NCBI GenBank assembly: GCA_964461715.1 | Contig: CAYWVR010000024.1 | Coordinates: 1 to 53,150 of the forward strand | DNA: 53,150 nt | Source of the DNA: CAYWVR01 sp964461715 | GTDB taxonomy: Bacteria; Planctomycetota; Phycisphaerae; FEN-1346 | Reading direction: 5' to 3' | In this document: piece by piece, positions 18,527 to 26,596 of the stretch | Position numbering within the stretch: the stretch's first letter is position 1 | How the letters are laid out: each line of letters begins with the position of its first letter | Made by a program: the position numbers and the translations under genes | The notes under the pieces: model-generated | Database searches by the model: none | The model's input: the letters and a program-made list of their open reading frames with translations, nothing else | Told to the model about the DNA's origin: nothing

Positions 18527-19050
18527 ACGCGTGCCCCGACAAGACCGACCTCGTCCTCTATGCCGCCGGCGAGATGCCGAGCGGCGACGCCCGCGCCCTC
18601 GAAGCCCACCTCGCCGCGTGTCCCGCGTGCCACGACGAGGTGGTGGACCTGAAGCGCGGCCTAGCGGCGCTGGCACACCTGGAGCGCGAGCCGGCCCTCC
18701 CGCCGCGCCTCGCCCGCACCGTCGAGAACCACACGGCCCCGCGGGCCCGCCCGCGCATCCGCTCCCCCTGGCGGTGGGCGGCGGCCGCGGCGGCGATCCT
18801 GGTGGCGGCGGTCGGGGTTTGGACGCTCATGCAGCCGAAGGAGACGGATCCCTTCCCCGACCCGGCGCCGACGGCAGCGCGCTCGGACGAACTGGTCGGC
18901 GAGGCGCTCGACGAGATCGACCTGGCCATTCGCCTGATCGAGGCCGACGAGGCGGACGAGGTGGCGGCGGTCGCCCCCGCATGGGATTCGGACGCCCTCG
19001 ACGAAATCGAACTGCTGCTCGACGTGCTCGCGGAACCGAGCGACACGTGA
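18523..19050 (+). CDS. Membrane anti-sigma factor with zinc-finger (zf-HC2) domain
   Basis: A 175-residue partner of the preceding sigma factor. The cytoplasmic part carries the zinc anti-sigma motif H29-x3-C33-x2-C36. A transmembrane segment spans about residues 83-103. The outer part (about 70 residues) is strongly acidic with repeated LDEI/DEADE stretches. It would hold the sigma factor at the membrane until a signal arrives. Overlap of four bases with the sigma gene supports the pairing. The signal may involve the secreted protein encoded 19 bases downstream. Confidence 0.88.
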   Translation: MNACPDKTDLVLYAAGEMPSGDARALEAHLAACPACHDEVVDLKRGLAALAHLEREPALPPRLARTVENHTAPRARPRIRSPWRWAAAAAAILVAAVGVWTLMQPKETDPFPDPAPTAARSDELVGEALDEIDLAIRLIEADEADEVAAVAPAWDSDALDEIELLLDVLAEPSDT

Positions 19051-19069
19051 GCCTCGGAGGTGCAAGGTC

Positions 19070-19840
19070 ATGAGATACGTCCTGACGAAGGTGCTAGTGG
19101 CGACGCTGGTCTTCGGGTCGGCCCGGGCGGCCGAGGAGGGCGACGGTCCGCCCCCCGGGCCCCCCCCCCACGAACGGGGCAACGGTCCGCCGCCCTCGCA
19201 TCCTCACCCGCCCCCCCATCCGCCGCCTCACCACGGCGAGGGTCGGCCATGGCGCGGCCTGCCGCGGCCCGGCCCCTTCGGCGAGGCGACCGACGAGCAG
19301 GTCGAGGAAATCCGCGCCTTCGTCTCGGAGCACCTGCCCACGTTCGGCGCCAAGCTCGACGAGATGCGCGCGGAGAGTCCGGAGCGGTTCCGCGGTCTGA
19401 TGCGGCGGTTGCGGTTCGAGGTCCACCAGCTGCTGCAGCTCCGCGAACGCGACCCGGAGGCGTTCGCCAAGGCCATCGAGGGCCGCCGCCTCGGCCTTCA
19501 GGTCCGTGAGATCGCCACGCGACTCGAGGAGAACACGGACGAGGAGCAGCGCGAGCGGCTGCGCGGCCGGCTGCGCGAGCTGGTCGCCCAGTTGTTCGAC
19601 GCCGAGCTCGTCGCCCAGCGGGCCCACGTGCGGCGCCTCGAAGAGAAGCTCCAGAAACTCCGCGAAACCTTGAAGAAGCGGGCCGCGCATCGCGAGGAGA
19701 TCGTTCGCGAGCGCGTCGAGCGGATCCTCGAAGGCGACACGCCCGAGGGCCCCGACTGGAACCGTCGCCGCGGACGCCGCGGCCGCCCCGAGCGCGACAA
19801 GAACGAGAAGGAAACACCGGCCGAGACACGAGAGGACTAG
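19070..19840 (+). CDS. Secreted His/Pro-rich helical protein (Spy/CpxP- or CnrX-like?)
   Basis: A 256-residue exported protein. After a signal peptide (residues 1-20, ending ARA) comes a low-complexity stretch, about 25-60, rich in Pro, His and Gly with several closely spaced histidines. Residues 72-225 are charged, probably all-helical, with many Arg/Glu heptad-like repeats (EEIRAF, RRLRFEVHQLLQL, LEEKLQKLRETL). The tail is very basic. The architecture recalls periplasmic stress or metal sensors such as CpxP, Spy or CnrX, and the position after sigma and anti-sigma fits, but I see no LTxxQ signature. It ends in a CTAG shared with the convergent gene. Confidence 0.75.
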   Translation: MRYVLTKVLVATLVFGSARAAEEGDGPPPGPPPHERGNGPPPSHPHPPPHPPPHHGEGRPWRGLPRPGPFGEATDEQVEEIRAFVSEHLPTFGAKLDEMRAESPERFRGLMRRLRFEVHQLLQLRERDPEAFAKAIEGRRLGLQVREIATRLEENTDEEQRERLRGRLRELVAQLFDAELVAQRAHVRRLEEKLQKLRETLKKRAAHREEIVRERVERILEGDTPEGPDWNRRRGRRGRPERDKNEKETPAETRED

Positions 19841-20574
19841 TCCGGGCGCGGCTCTTCGAGCATCGCCATCACGAGGCCCATCACGAGCACCAGGGGCCCG
19901 ATCGCTTCGAGCGACTCCTCGGCATACCCCAGCCACCCCGCCGTCTTCCACGCCGCCAGGTTCGTCCCCAGGCGCTTGTCGATCGAGGCGTACTTGTCCA
20001 ACGCCTGAGCCAGGGCCAGCAGCCCCGCCCCGCCCGCCAGGAGCCACCCGCTGATTGACCGCCCCTTCTCGGCCGCCAGCGCCGCGAGCGCCTTGGCCCG
20101 AAGGACCACGTAAACGACCGCGGCCAGCGTCACGAGCATCGACCCGCCACCCAGCACAACTTGGGCCCAGACGGGCACCTCGTTGGAGCCGACGTATTTC
20201 ACCCAGGACCACGTGTTGGCGTCGCCGAGGATTCGCTCGTCCCACGACCACTCACGCCAGAGCCCCCATGCCGCCGCGAGCGCCGCCACCACCCAGAAGG
20301 GCCGCCGCTCCGGCCGCCCGCGCAGCCGGACGATCATGCCGACCGCCAGGGCCAGCGCGGCAACGTAGAACGGGAGGCAAAGCCAGTCCATCGGCGTCTC
20401 GGGCGCCAGGCCCTCGGTGGGAGGGGCCTCGCCCATCTGCCGGGCCGCCTCCGGCCGGAGCACGGCCACCGTCACGAGCGCCAACACGGCCGCGGCGAAG
20501 ATCCAGACAAAGATGTTAAGCGTGACGAGGCGCGTGCGGCGGCGCATGCGCGGGCTGACGAGGCGTCGCGGCAT
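19837..20574 (-). CDS. Six-helix membrane protein of unknown function
   Basis: A 245-residue integral membrane protein. Hydrophobic segments lie near residues 17-40, 63-83, 93-110, 135-160, 172-193 and 222-240. A loop rich in Trp and charged residues (WGLWREWSWDER) joins the third and fourth. No family recognised. Its ATG overlaps the stop of the reductase gene by one base (TGATG), so the two are translated together; it is the last gene of the mfd run. It ends tail-to-tail with the His/Pro-rich protein. The reading frame is open further upstream inside the reductase gene, but the overlap start with GGGAG upstream is preferred. Confidence 0.75.
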   Translation of the reverse strand: MPRRLVSPRMRRRTRLVTLNIFVWIFAAAVLALVTVAVLRPEAARQMGEAPPTEGLAPETPMDWLCLPFYVAALALAVGMIVRLRGRPERRPFWVVAALAAAWGLWREWSWDERILGDANTWSWVKYVGSNEVPVWAQVVLGGGSMLVTLAAVVYVVLRAKALAALAAEKGRSISGWLLAGGAGLLALAQALDKYASIDKRLGTNLAAWKTAGWLGYAEESLEAIGPLVLVMGLVMAMLEEPRPD

Positions 20575-21515
20575 CAGCTCCCCCCTCCCGCGGCGTCCGA
20601 CACCTGCCGCACCAAGGCCGCGATCGCGCGGTTTGCCGGCGTCGCGACGTCGCGGGCCTCGCCGAGGCGCACCAGGGCCCCGTTCAGGTAATCGACCTCG
20701 GTGGGCCGCCCGGACTCCAGGTCCGCGAGCATCGAACAGCGGTTCTCGGCGGTGGCTCGGGCGGTTTCGAGGGTCGCCTCGGGCGCGCTCGCATACGGAA
20801 GCGTCACGCGCTCGGCCCGCGCGACGGCCTCGCCCTCCTCGGCGATCGCCGTCGCCAGGGCCGCCAGCGACGGCCGCGACGCGACCTCCCCGTTCGGGAC
20901 CCCGGCCAGGCCCGCCACCGGGTTGATCGCGGCGTTGACGAGGAGCTTGCCCCAGATGACAGGGGGCATGTCGTCCCCGGCCCGTCCACGAAGCCCGGCC
21001 GCGTCGAGCAGGGACGCGACGGCTCGGACGGCGGCATCGGCCGGGCCGTCCTCGTAGCCAACGTGCACCGCGACGCTCGCCACGTGCCGCACCTCGCCCT
21101 CCGCGACGAGGTTCGCGGCCTGGTAGCAGACGCCTGCGAGGACCGTGGCATCCGGGAGCGCCCGGCGGACTTGGCCGACGGCGCCGAGTCCGTTCTGGAT
21201 CGCGAGGACCGTCGCCCGCGCAGCCCACGGGACCGCCGCCTCCGCCGCGGGGCGGACCTGGTGGGCCTTGGTGGCGAGAATCACGAGACCCGGCTCATCC
21301 TCCGGCCGCAAGGCCACGCGCACTCGGGCCTCGAACCGCCCCTCCGGCGCGTGGACCACGAGCGGGCGTTCGTTCAGGCGCGCGGCCCGGTCGGGCCGAG
21401 GGTCAACGAGGGTAACGCGAGGTCCGTCCTCGAGGCGGGCCAGCCGCACCGCGAAGACGAGGCCGAGGGCGCCGGGGCCGACGACGGCGACGCGGGCAAA
21501 CTCGTGCAGGGCCAA
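20574..21515 (-). CDS. panE: 2-dehydropantoate 2-reductase (ketopantoate reductase) family
   Basis: A 313-residue NADPH-dependent reductase of the ApbA/PanE family, which makes pantoate for coenzyme A. The nucleotide motif GPGALG is at residues 13-18; KAHQV and QNGLGAV follow; the catalytic lysine is K190 in WGKLLVNAAINP; and the C-terminal domain holds SMLADLESGRPTEVDYLNG. All key family residues appear present, but paralogues with other keto-acid substrates exist. The start is TTG with GAGGAGG ten bases upstream. It follows the ferredoxin by 18 bases and overlaps the membrane protein by one base. Confidence 0.88.
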   Translation of the reverse strand: MALHEFARVAVVGPGALGLVFAVRLARLEDGPRVTLVDPRPDRAARLNERPLVVHAPEGRFEARVRVALRPEDEPGLVILATKAHQVRPAAEAAVPWAARATVLAIQNGLGAVGQVRRALPDATVLAGVCYQAANLVAEGEVRHVASVAVHVGYEDGPADAAVRAVASLLDAAGLRGRAGDDMPPVIWGKLLVNAAINPVAGLAGVPNGEVASRPSLAALATAIAEEGEAVARAERVTLPYASAPEATLETARATAENRCSMLADLESGRPTEVDYLNGALVRLGEARDVATPANRAIAALVRQVSDAAGGGS

Positions 21516-21533
21516 CGGGGCAACACCTCCTCG

Positions 21534-21887
21534 CTAGGGATGGGCCTGCATCTGCGCCCCCCCGCGCTCCTCGGTGTGCCGCACGGGCGCGAGGATGCGG
21601 ACCGTCACGTCGCCGAGGACGCGGGCGGTGCAGGCGCTTCGGAGGGCGGGACCGGCGTCGAGGGCCTCCAGAAGCCGCCGCTCGGAGGCCGTGACGGGCG
21701 AGAGGCGGTCCGCCCCGTCGACGATCTCGACGCAGCAGTTGCCGCACTCGTGCCGCCCCTCGCACAGCTCGCCGGCGAAAAAATCGTCCGGGACCATCTC
21801 GGCGGCCTCGTCGGCCGCGGCCAGCAGCGGGGTGCCGCGCGGCACCTCGAGGCGAAAGTCGTAGGGCAGGAAGGTGACGAGGGGCAT
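21534..21887 (-). CDS. Plant-type 2Fe-2S ferredoxin
   Basis: A 117-residue electron carrier. The cluster ligands are visible as C42-x5-C48-x2-C51 and C86 (RSACTARV), the 2Fe-2S pattern. Residues 1-20 give the beta-grasp start (VTFLPYDFRLEVPRG). No signal peptide, so cytoplasmic. Cys52 directly after C51 is an extra cysteine. AAGGA lies upstream of the ATG; an in-frame extension through the upstream gene is not coding. It is 8 bases after the SurA-like gene and 18 bases before panE. The partner enzyme is not evident. Confidence 0.88.
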   Translation of the reverse strand: MPLVTFLPYDFRLEVPRGTPLLAAADEAAEMVPDDFFAGELCEGRHECGNCCVEIVDGADRLSPVTASERRLLEALDAGPALRSACTARVLGDVTVRILAPVRHTEERGGAQMQAHP

Positions 21888-21895
21888 AAGCGTCC

Positions 21896-23149
21896 TTAGA
21901 AGTTTTCGGGCCGGACCTGGACATACGAGCGTTCGTAGAGGTCTTGGATATACGACGAAACGGTCTCGTTGTACTTGCGGTCGCGAATCTCGGCCTCCAG
22001 CTCGTCCTGGACCTCCGTGAAGGGAACAACGCGGCCGGGCTCGCGGGCCTCGACCTTGACCACATAGAAAGCCTCGGCGTCCTCGACGATCCAGCCGACC
22101 TCGCCGGCGTCGAGGTCCTCGATCGCGCGATTGACGCCCTCGACGCGGAACGCCCCGGGCGTGATCATGCCCCAGTCCCCGCCCTTCTTGGCCATGACGC
22201 CGTGGCTGTAGCGCTCGGCGAGGCGAGCGAAATCCTCCCCGCTCGAGGCCCGCCGGTGGACCATCTCGGCGTGGGTCCGCGCGGCGTCGGCGTCGGGGAA
22301 CGCGGACTTGTGGATCGTGATCAGCCGCATGCGCGTCCGCGTCGTTCGCACGTACCGCTCGTCCCGAACCTTGCGGTAGGCGTCCAGAAGCTCGGAGTGC
22401 GTGACGTGGATCGTCGGGGCGATCTTCTGCCGGAGAAACCGCTGCACGATCAGGCGCTCGCGCTGCTCGCGGCGCTCCTCCTCGAGGGTCTTCCCCTCGA
22501 GCTTGAGCTTCTCCTCCAAGAGCAGCGCGCTTCCGGCCCGGGCCGTCAGGTCCTTCATGATCTGGCCGAGGGTCGCATCGACGAACTCCTTCTCGGGGTC
22601 CGTCAGGCGCCGCTCGGCGGCCTGGACGACCAGCTTCTCGCTGATCGCCTGTCTCAGGCGCAAGTCGACGACGTAGCGACAGCGGTTCTCGAACGCCTCC
22701 GGCGACAGTTCCTGCCGCCACGCCTGCATCTGGGGACGCAGGGGGCCGAGGATATCCTCCCGTGTGATGATCTCGTCGTTGACAATGGCGAGGATGGTGT
22801 TGACGAGGCGCACCTGCCCTCCCGCCTCCGCCATGACCGGCCGGGGCTGGGACACCGGGATGGGCACCTGGTCGAGGCGAGCCCGGTAGGTCGCCTCCTG
22901 GTCGGGTCGGCTGCGGGAGCCTCCCCCGGCCGGGGCGAGCACCTCGTCCGGCGCGGGCGACGGCGGGGCCGTCGCCGCGCGCACCGGGCTCACATCCTCC
23001 TCGAGCTTGTCCTCGCTGCGCGCATACTCGCCGCCGGTCTCGGCGGCCTGCGGGGTGAGGGAGCCGAGGGGCCGCTCACGCCCACCAAACCATCCGCAGC
23101 CGCCCGGGACGAGCGCCACCGCCAGAATCGTAAGTGTGGCCGTTCGCAT
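21896..23149 (-). CDS. SurA/PrsA-like peptidyl-prolyl isomerase, probable lipoprotein
   Basis: A 417-residue exported folding catalyst. The N-terminus has a hydrophobic signal followed by Cys18 in VPGGC, a near-lipobox. Residues 25-100 are a Pro/charged linker. A SurA-like N-domain (VNTILAIVNDEIIT near 115) precedes long helices and one parvulin domain (about 275-375) with the typical DFARLAERYSHG, KKGGDWGMI and VEDAEAFYVVKV pieces. It would help fold or deliver envelope proteins. It lies 46 bases after mfd and 8 bases before the ferredoxin. Some lipoprotein rules are not met exactly, so anchoring is likely but not certain. Confidence 0.88.
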   Translation of the reverse strand: MRTATLTILAVALVPGGCGWFGGRERPLGSLTPQAAETGGEYARSEDKLEEDVSPVRAATAPPSPAPDEVLAPAGGGSRSRPDQEATYRARLDQVPIPVSQPRPVMAEAGGQVRLVNTILAIVNDEIITREDILGPLRPQMQAWRQELSPEAFENRCRYVVDLRLRQAISEKLVVQAAERRLTDPEKEFVDATLGQIMKDLTARAGSALLLEEKLKLEGKTLEEERREQRERLIVQRFLRQKIAPTIHVTHSELLDAYRKVRDERYVRTTRTRMRLITIHKSAFPDADAARTHAEMVHRRASSGEDFARLAERYSHGVMAKKGGDWGMITPGAFRVEGVNRAIEDLDAGEVGWIVEDAEAFYVVKVEAREPGRVVPFTEVQDELEAEIRDRKYNETVSSYIQDLYERSYVQVRPENF

Positions 23150-23195
23150 CGGTTACACCTCGGGCCTTGGTCGACCGGGCCTGGAACGCGGTATT

Positions 23196-26100
23196 CTAGG
23201 AGCCGGGGGCCGTCTCGGCAAGGAGGTTCTTCGCCAAGGCCAGGGCCCCCTCGGGTCCCGGATTCTCGTGGAGCCGCCACTGGACGCTGCGCGCGTCGAT
23301 GGCCCGGACCACACCCGCCTCCCGGGTCTCGGGGCCGGCCGCGTCGAAGACGGGCACCAGGGCGGTGGCCCGCTCGGCCGTGAACATCAGGTCCCGCCCC
23401 CGTCGGTGAAGACTGCGAACGCCGAGGACTCCGGCCCGGAGCCGCACCGTCTCCAGATCCAGGAGGCGCGTCACCTCCTCCGGCGGCGGGCCGTACATGT
23501 CGGCGATCTCGTCGCCGATCTCCGCCAGGGCCTCGGCCGTCGATGCCCTCTGGAGTTGGCGGTACAGGCTGATCCGCTGGCTCTCGGTCTGGACATAACG
23601 CGGCGGGAGGAAGGCCTCGACGCCGAGCTGGACGTCGGCCCGCCGGGCCTCCTCGACCGGCTCGCCCTTGAGGCGCTTCGCAGCCCGCTCCAGGAGTTGG
23701 CAGTACATCTCGTAACCGACGGCGGCGATGTGGCCGGATTGCTCGGGCCCGAGGATGTTGCCCGCCCCTCGGATCTCCAGGTCGCGCATGGCGATCTGGA
23801 ACCCCGCGCCCAGCTCCGAATACTGCTCAATGGCCTTCAGTCGCTTGACCGCCGCGGGGGGGATGGGTCGCCCCTCCGGCAGGATAAGATAGCAGTACGC
23901 CCGGTGCTTGTACCGCCCCACCCGGCCGCGCAGCTGGTGCAGGTCGGCCAAGCCGTAACGGTCGGCGTCGTGGATGAACATGGTGTTGGCGCGAGGCACG
24001 TCGAGACCGGACTCGATGATCGTCGTCGAGACGAGGACGTCGATCCGGCCGGCGAAGAACTCCACCATGACCCGCTCCAGCTCGTGCTCGTTCATCTGGC
24101 CGTGGCCGTAGGCGATGCGGGCCTCCGGCACGAGGGCCGCCACGCGGTCCGTGACGCCGGCGATCGAGCGGACGCGGTTGTGGACGAAGAAGACCTGCCC
24201 GTCGCGCGCCAGCTCCCGCAGGATCGCCTGCCGGATCCGCTCGTCGTCCCAGTCGCAGACCTCCGTGCGGACGGCGCGGCGGTCTCGGGGTGGCGTGGAG
24301 AGGCTGGAGATGTCCCGGATGCCCAGCAGCGACATGTGCAGCGTCCGCGGGATGGGCGTCGCGGTCAGCGTCAGGATGTCGACCGTCTGCCGCATCCGCT
24401 TCAGATGCTCCTTGTGCTCGACGCCGAAACGCTGCTCCTCGTCGACGATCAGGAGGCCCAGGTCCGCAGGCGTAACGTCGCCGGAGAGGAGCCGATGGGT
24501 GCCGATGCAGATGTCGACCTGCCCCAACCGGTAGCGGTCGAGGATCTCCGACTGCTGCCGCCGCGTCTGGAACCTCGAGAGCATCTCGACCACGACGGGA
24601 TAGTCGGCCATGCGCTCGCGGAAAGTCCGAAGGTGCTGCTCCGCGAGGACGGTGGTCGGGACGAGGGCCGCGACCTGCTTACCCGCCTCGACGGCCTTGA
24701 AGGCGGCGCGGATGGCCAGCTCGGTCTTGCCGTACCCGACGTCGCCGCAGATGAGCCGGTCCATGGGGCGCGGCGACTGCATGTCGCGCTTGATCTCGTG
24801 CATGGCCGCGAGCTGGTCCTCGGTCTCGGGATACGGGAACGAAGCCTCGAACTCCTTCTGCCAGAGCGTGTCCTGCGGATAGGCGATGCCCGCCCGCGCC
24901 TGCCGCATCGCCTGCACCTGTAGCAGCTCGACGGCGAGGGTCTCGACGGCGGCGGCGGCGCGGCGTTTTTTCTCGGTCCAGGCCTTGCCGCCCACGCGGG
25001 CCAGGCGCGGCTTGCCCTTGAAGCCGCCGATGTACTTCTGCACCAGGTCGACCTGGCTCGCCGGGACGTAGACCTTCGTGTCGCCGCGGTACTCGAGGAC
25101 GAGGTACTCCTCGGCCTTGGCCGTCCGGGCCTCGGACCGAGCCGCAAAGAGCGTGCCGTCGGCGGGCGGGGCCTTGAGCGTCTTCATGCCCAGGTACCGG
25201 CCGATGCCATGGGCCACGTGGACGACATAGTCGCCGCGCTTGAGGTCCAGCCACGTGTCCAGCGCCCGGGTCTCGATCCGCCGCCTCAGCCGCCGCCGAT
25301 CGTGGTAGCGGTGGAAGAGCTCGTGGTTCGCGACCACGGCCAGGCCCTCGGCGGGCAGCCGGAAGCCGCTCGAGAGGCGCCCCACGCCGAGGCCGATCCG
25401 CTCCCGGAGACCTTCATCGAACGCCGCGACGAGCTCCTCCAAGCGGTCGCGCTCGGCCTCGTTGTCCGAGAAGAGGAGTACCCGCCCGCCCTCGGCCAGC
25501 TCCACCAGGTCCTCGCGGACCGTCTCGGCCTTGCCGCTGAAGGCCGGGAGGCTCTCGGTGCGCAGCGCAAAGGCGTCGCTCGCCCCCGAGCTCCGGAAGC
25601 TTGAAAGATCGAGCCGCGTGAACCGCCGCGACTCCCGCACGATCCCCTCGAACGAGTAGACGCCCACGGGGCTCGCGAGCCGCGCGATGAACGAGCGGCC
25701 CACCTCGGCGATCTCCAGCGGATCGTGCCACACGACCCACGCGTCCGCGGGCAGGTAGTCAAGGAGGCTGGTCGTCGTCGAGGGCGAGGCCGGTCCGCCG
25801 CCCACCGACGGCAGGAAGGAAACGGCGAGGCGGTCCCGATCATCCAGACTCCGCTGCGTCGACGGGTCGAAGGTGCGGAGGCTGTCGAGATCATCGCCGT
25901 AGAACTCAAGCCGATAGGGGGCGGCGGAGGTGGGCGGCCAGAGGTCGAGGATCCCGCCGCGCACCGCCATCTGCCCCGTCTCCAGCACCAGCTCGGCGGG
26001 CTTGAAGCCCCGTTCGCCCAGCCAGCGGCGGATGCGCGGGAGGCTATACTCGCGGCCGACGACCAGCTCGAGGGTGTTCTCCTCGAGATGGCGCGGCGAG

Positions 26101-26531
26101 GGGACCGGCTGCATCAGGGCCTGGATCGTCGTGACGAGGACCCGCGGGGCGGGCTCGCCACCCGGCTCCCCCGTTAGCGACTTGAGCACGCGGAGCCGGT
26201 CGGCAAGGATCTCGTCGGAGACGTCGGCCTCGGTGGGCAGGGCCTCCCAGGCCGGGAAAACGGGCGGGTCGACGGACGCGAAGAGTCGCCAATCGTCGCG
26301 GGCGTCGTCGGCGGCGTCGATGTGGGCGATGACGTAGAGAAGCGTGGAGGGACAATCGCCGAGGGCGGCCGCGGCCAAGGCCGGCGCGCTCCCCCCCCAA
26401 AGGCCTTCGACACTGGCCCGCCCCTCCTCGCGGAGGGATTCGCGGACCAGGGCGACGACCTCCTGGCGAGCCAGCGCGTCCGCGACGGCCGGCCCCGACG
26501 CCGGGATGTCCACCTTCTGGCCTTGGGCCAT
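23196..26531 (-). CDS. mfd: Transcription-repair coupling factor Mfd
   Basis: An SF2 translocase of 1111 residues that removes stalled RNA polymerase at DNA damage and recruits UvrA. Seen in order: UvrB-homology region (about 1-330), RNA polymerase interacting domain near 425-480 (GDYVVHVAHGIGRY), helicase lobe 1 with Walker A GDVGYGKTE near 593 and DEEQ near 697, lobe 2 with the TRG region (IIESGLDVPRANT, LRGRVGRYKH), and the C-terminal D7 domain. Start: an ATG at 26555 also is in frame, but it falls within the -10 box of the promoter at 26554-26583, so ATG 26531 is preferred. It heads a five-gene run. Confidence 0.96.
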   Translation of the reverse strand: MAQGQKVDIPASGPAVADALARQEVVALVRESLREEGRASVEGLWGGSAPALAAAALGDCPSTLLYVIAHIDAADDARDDWRLFASVDPPVFPAWEALPTEADVSDEILADRLRVLKSLTGEPGGEPAPRVLVTTIQALMQPVPSPRHLEENTLELVVGREYSLPRIRRWLGERGFKPAELVLETGQMAVRGGILDLWPPTSAAPYRLEFYGDDLDSLRTFDPSTQRSLDDRDRLAVSFLPSVGGGPASPSTTTSLLDYLPADAWVVWHDPLEIAEVGRSFIARLASPVGVYSFEGIVRESRRFTRLDLSSFRSSGASDAFALRTESLPAFSGKAETVREDLVELAEGGRVLLFSDNEAERDRLEELVAAFDEGLRERIGLGVGRLSSGFRLPAEGLAVVANHELFHRYHDRRRLRRRIETRALDTWLDLKRGDYVVHVAHGIGRYLGMKTLKAPPADGTLFAARSEARTAKAEEYLVLEYRGDTKVYVPASQVDLVQKYIGGFKGKPRLARVGGKAWTEKKRRAAAAVETLAVELLQVQAMRQARAGIAYPQDTLWQKEFEASFPYPETEDQLAAMHEIKRDMQSPRPMDRLICGDVGYGKTELAIRAAFKAVEAGKQVAALVPTTVLAEQHLRTFRERMADYPVVVEMLSRFQTRRQQSEILDRYRLGQVDICIGTHRLLSGDVTPADLGLLIVDEEQRFGVEHKEHLKRMRQTVDILTLTATPIPRTLHMSLLGIRDISSLSTPPRDRRAVRTEVCDWDDERIRQAILRELARDGQVFFVHNRVRSIAGVTDRVAALVPEARIAYGHGQMNEHELERVMVEFFAGRIDVLVSTTIIESGLDVPRANTMFIHDADRYGLADLHQLRGRVGRYKHRAYCYLILPEGRPIPPAAVKRLKAIEQYSELGAGFQIAMRDLEIRGAGNILGPEQSGHIAAVGYEMYCQLLERAAKRLKGEPVEEARRADVQLGVEAFLPPRYVQTESQRISLYRQLQRASTAEALAEIGDEIADMYGPPPEEVTRLLDLETVRLRAGVLGVRSLHRRGRDLMFTAERATALVPVFDAAGPETREAGVVRAIDARSVQWRLHENPGPEGALALAKNLLAETAPGS

Positions 26532-26553
26532 GGAATCCGTTTCGGTCGCCCAC

Positions 26554-26583
26554 ATTCTAAGCGGCCGCTGACGCCCGGGTCAA
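26554..26583 (-). promoter_or_regulatory. Sigma-70 promoter for the mfd operon
   Basis: Minus strand TTGACC (26578-26583), 18 bases, TAGAAT (26554-26559). Transcription would begin near 26547, leaving about 16 bases before the ATG at 26531. The -10 overlaps an upstream ATG, which decides the mfd start. Confidence 0.65.
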
Positions 26584-26596
26584 CGCGCAAGGCGTC

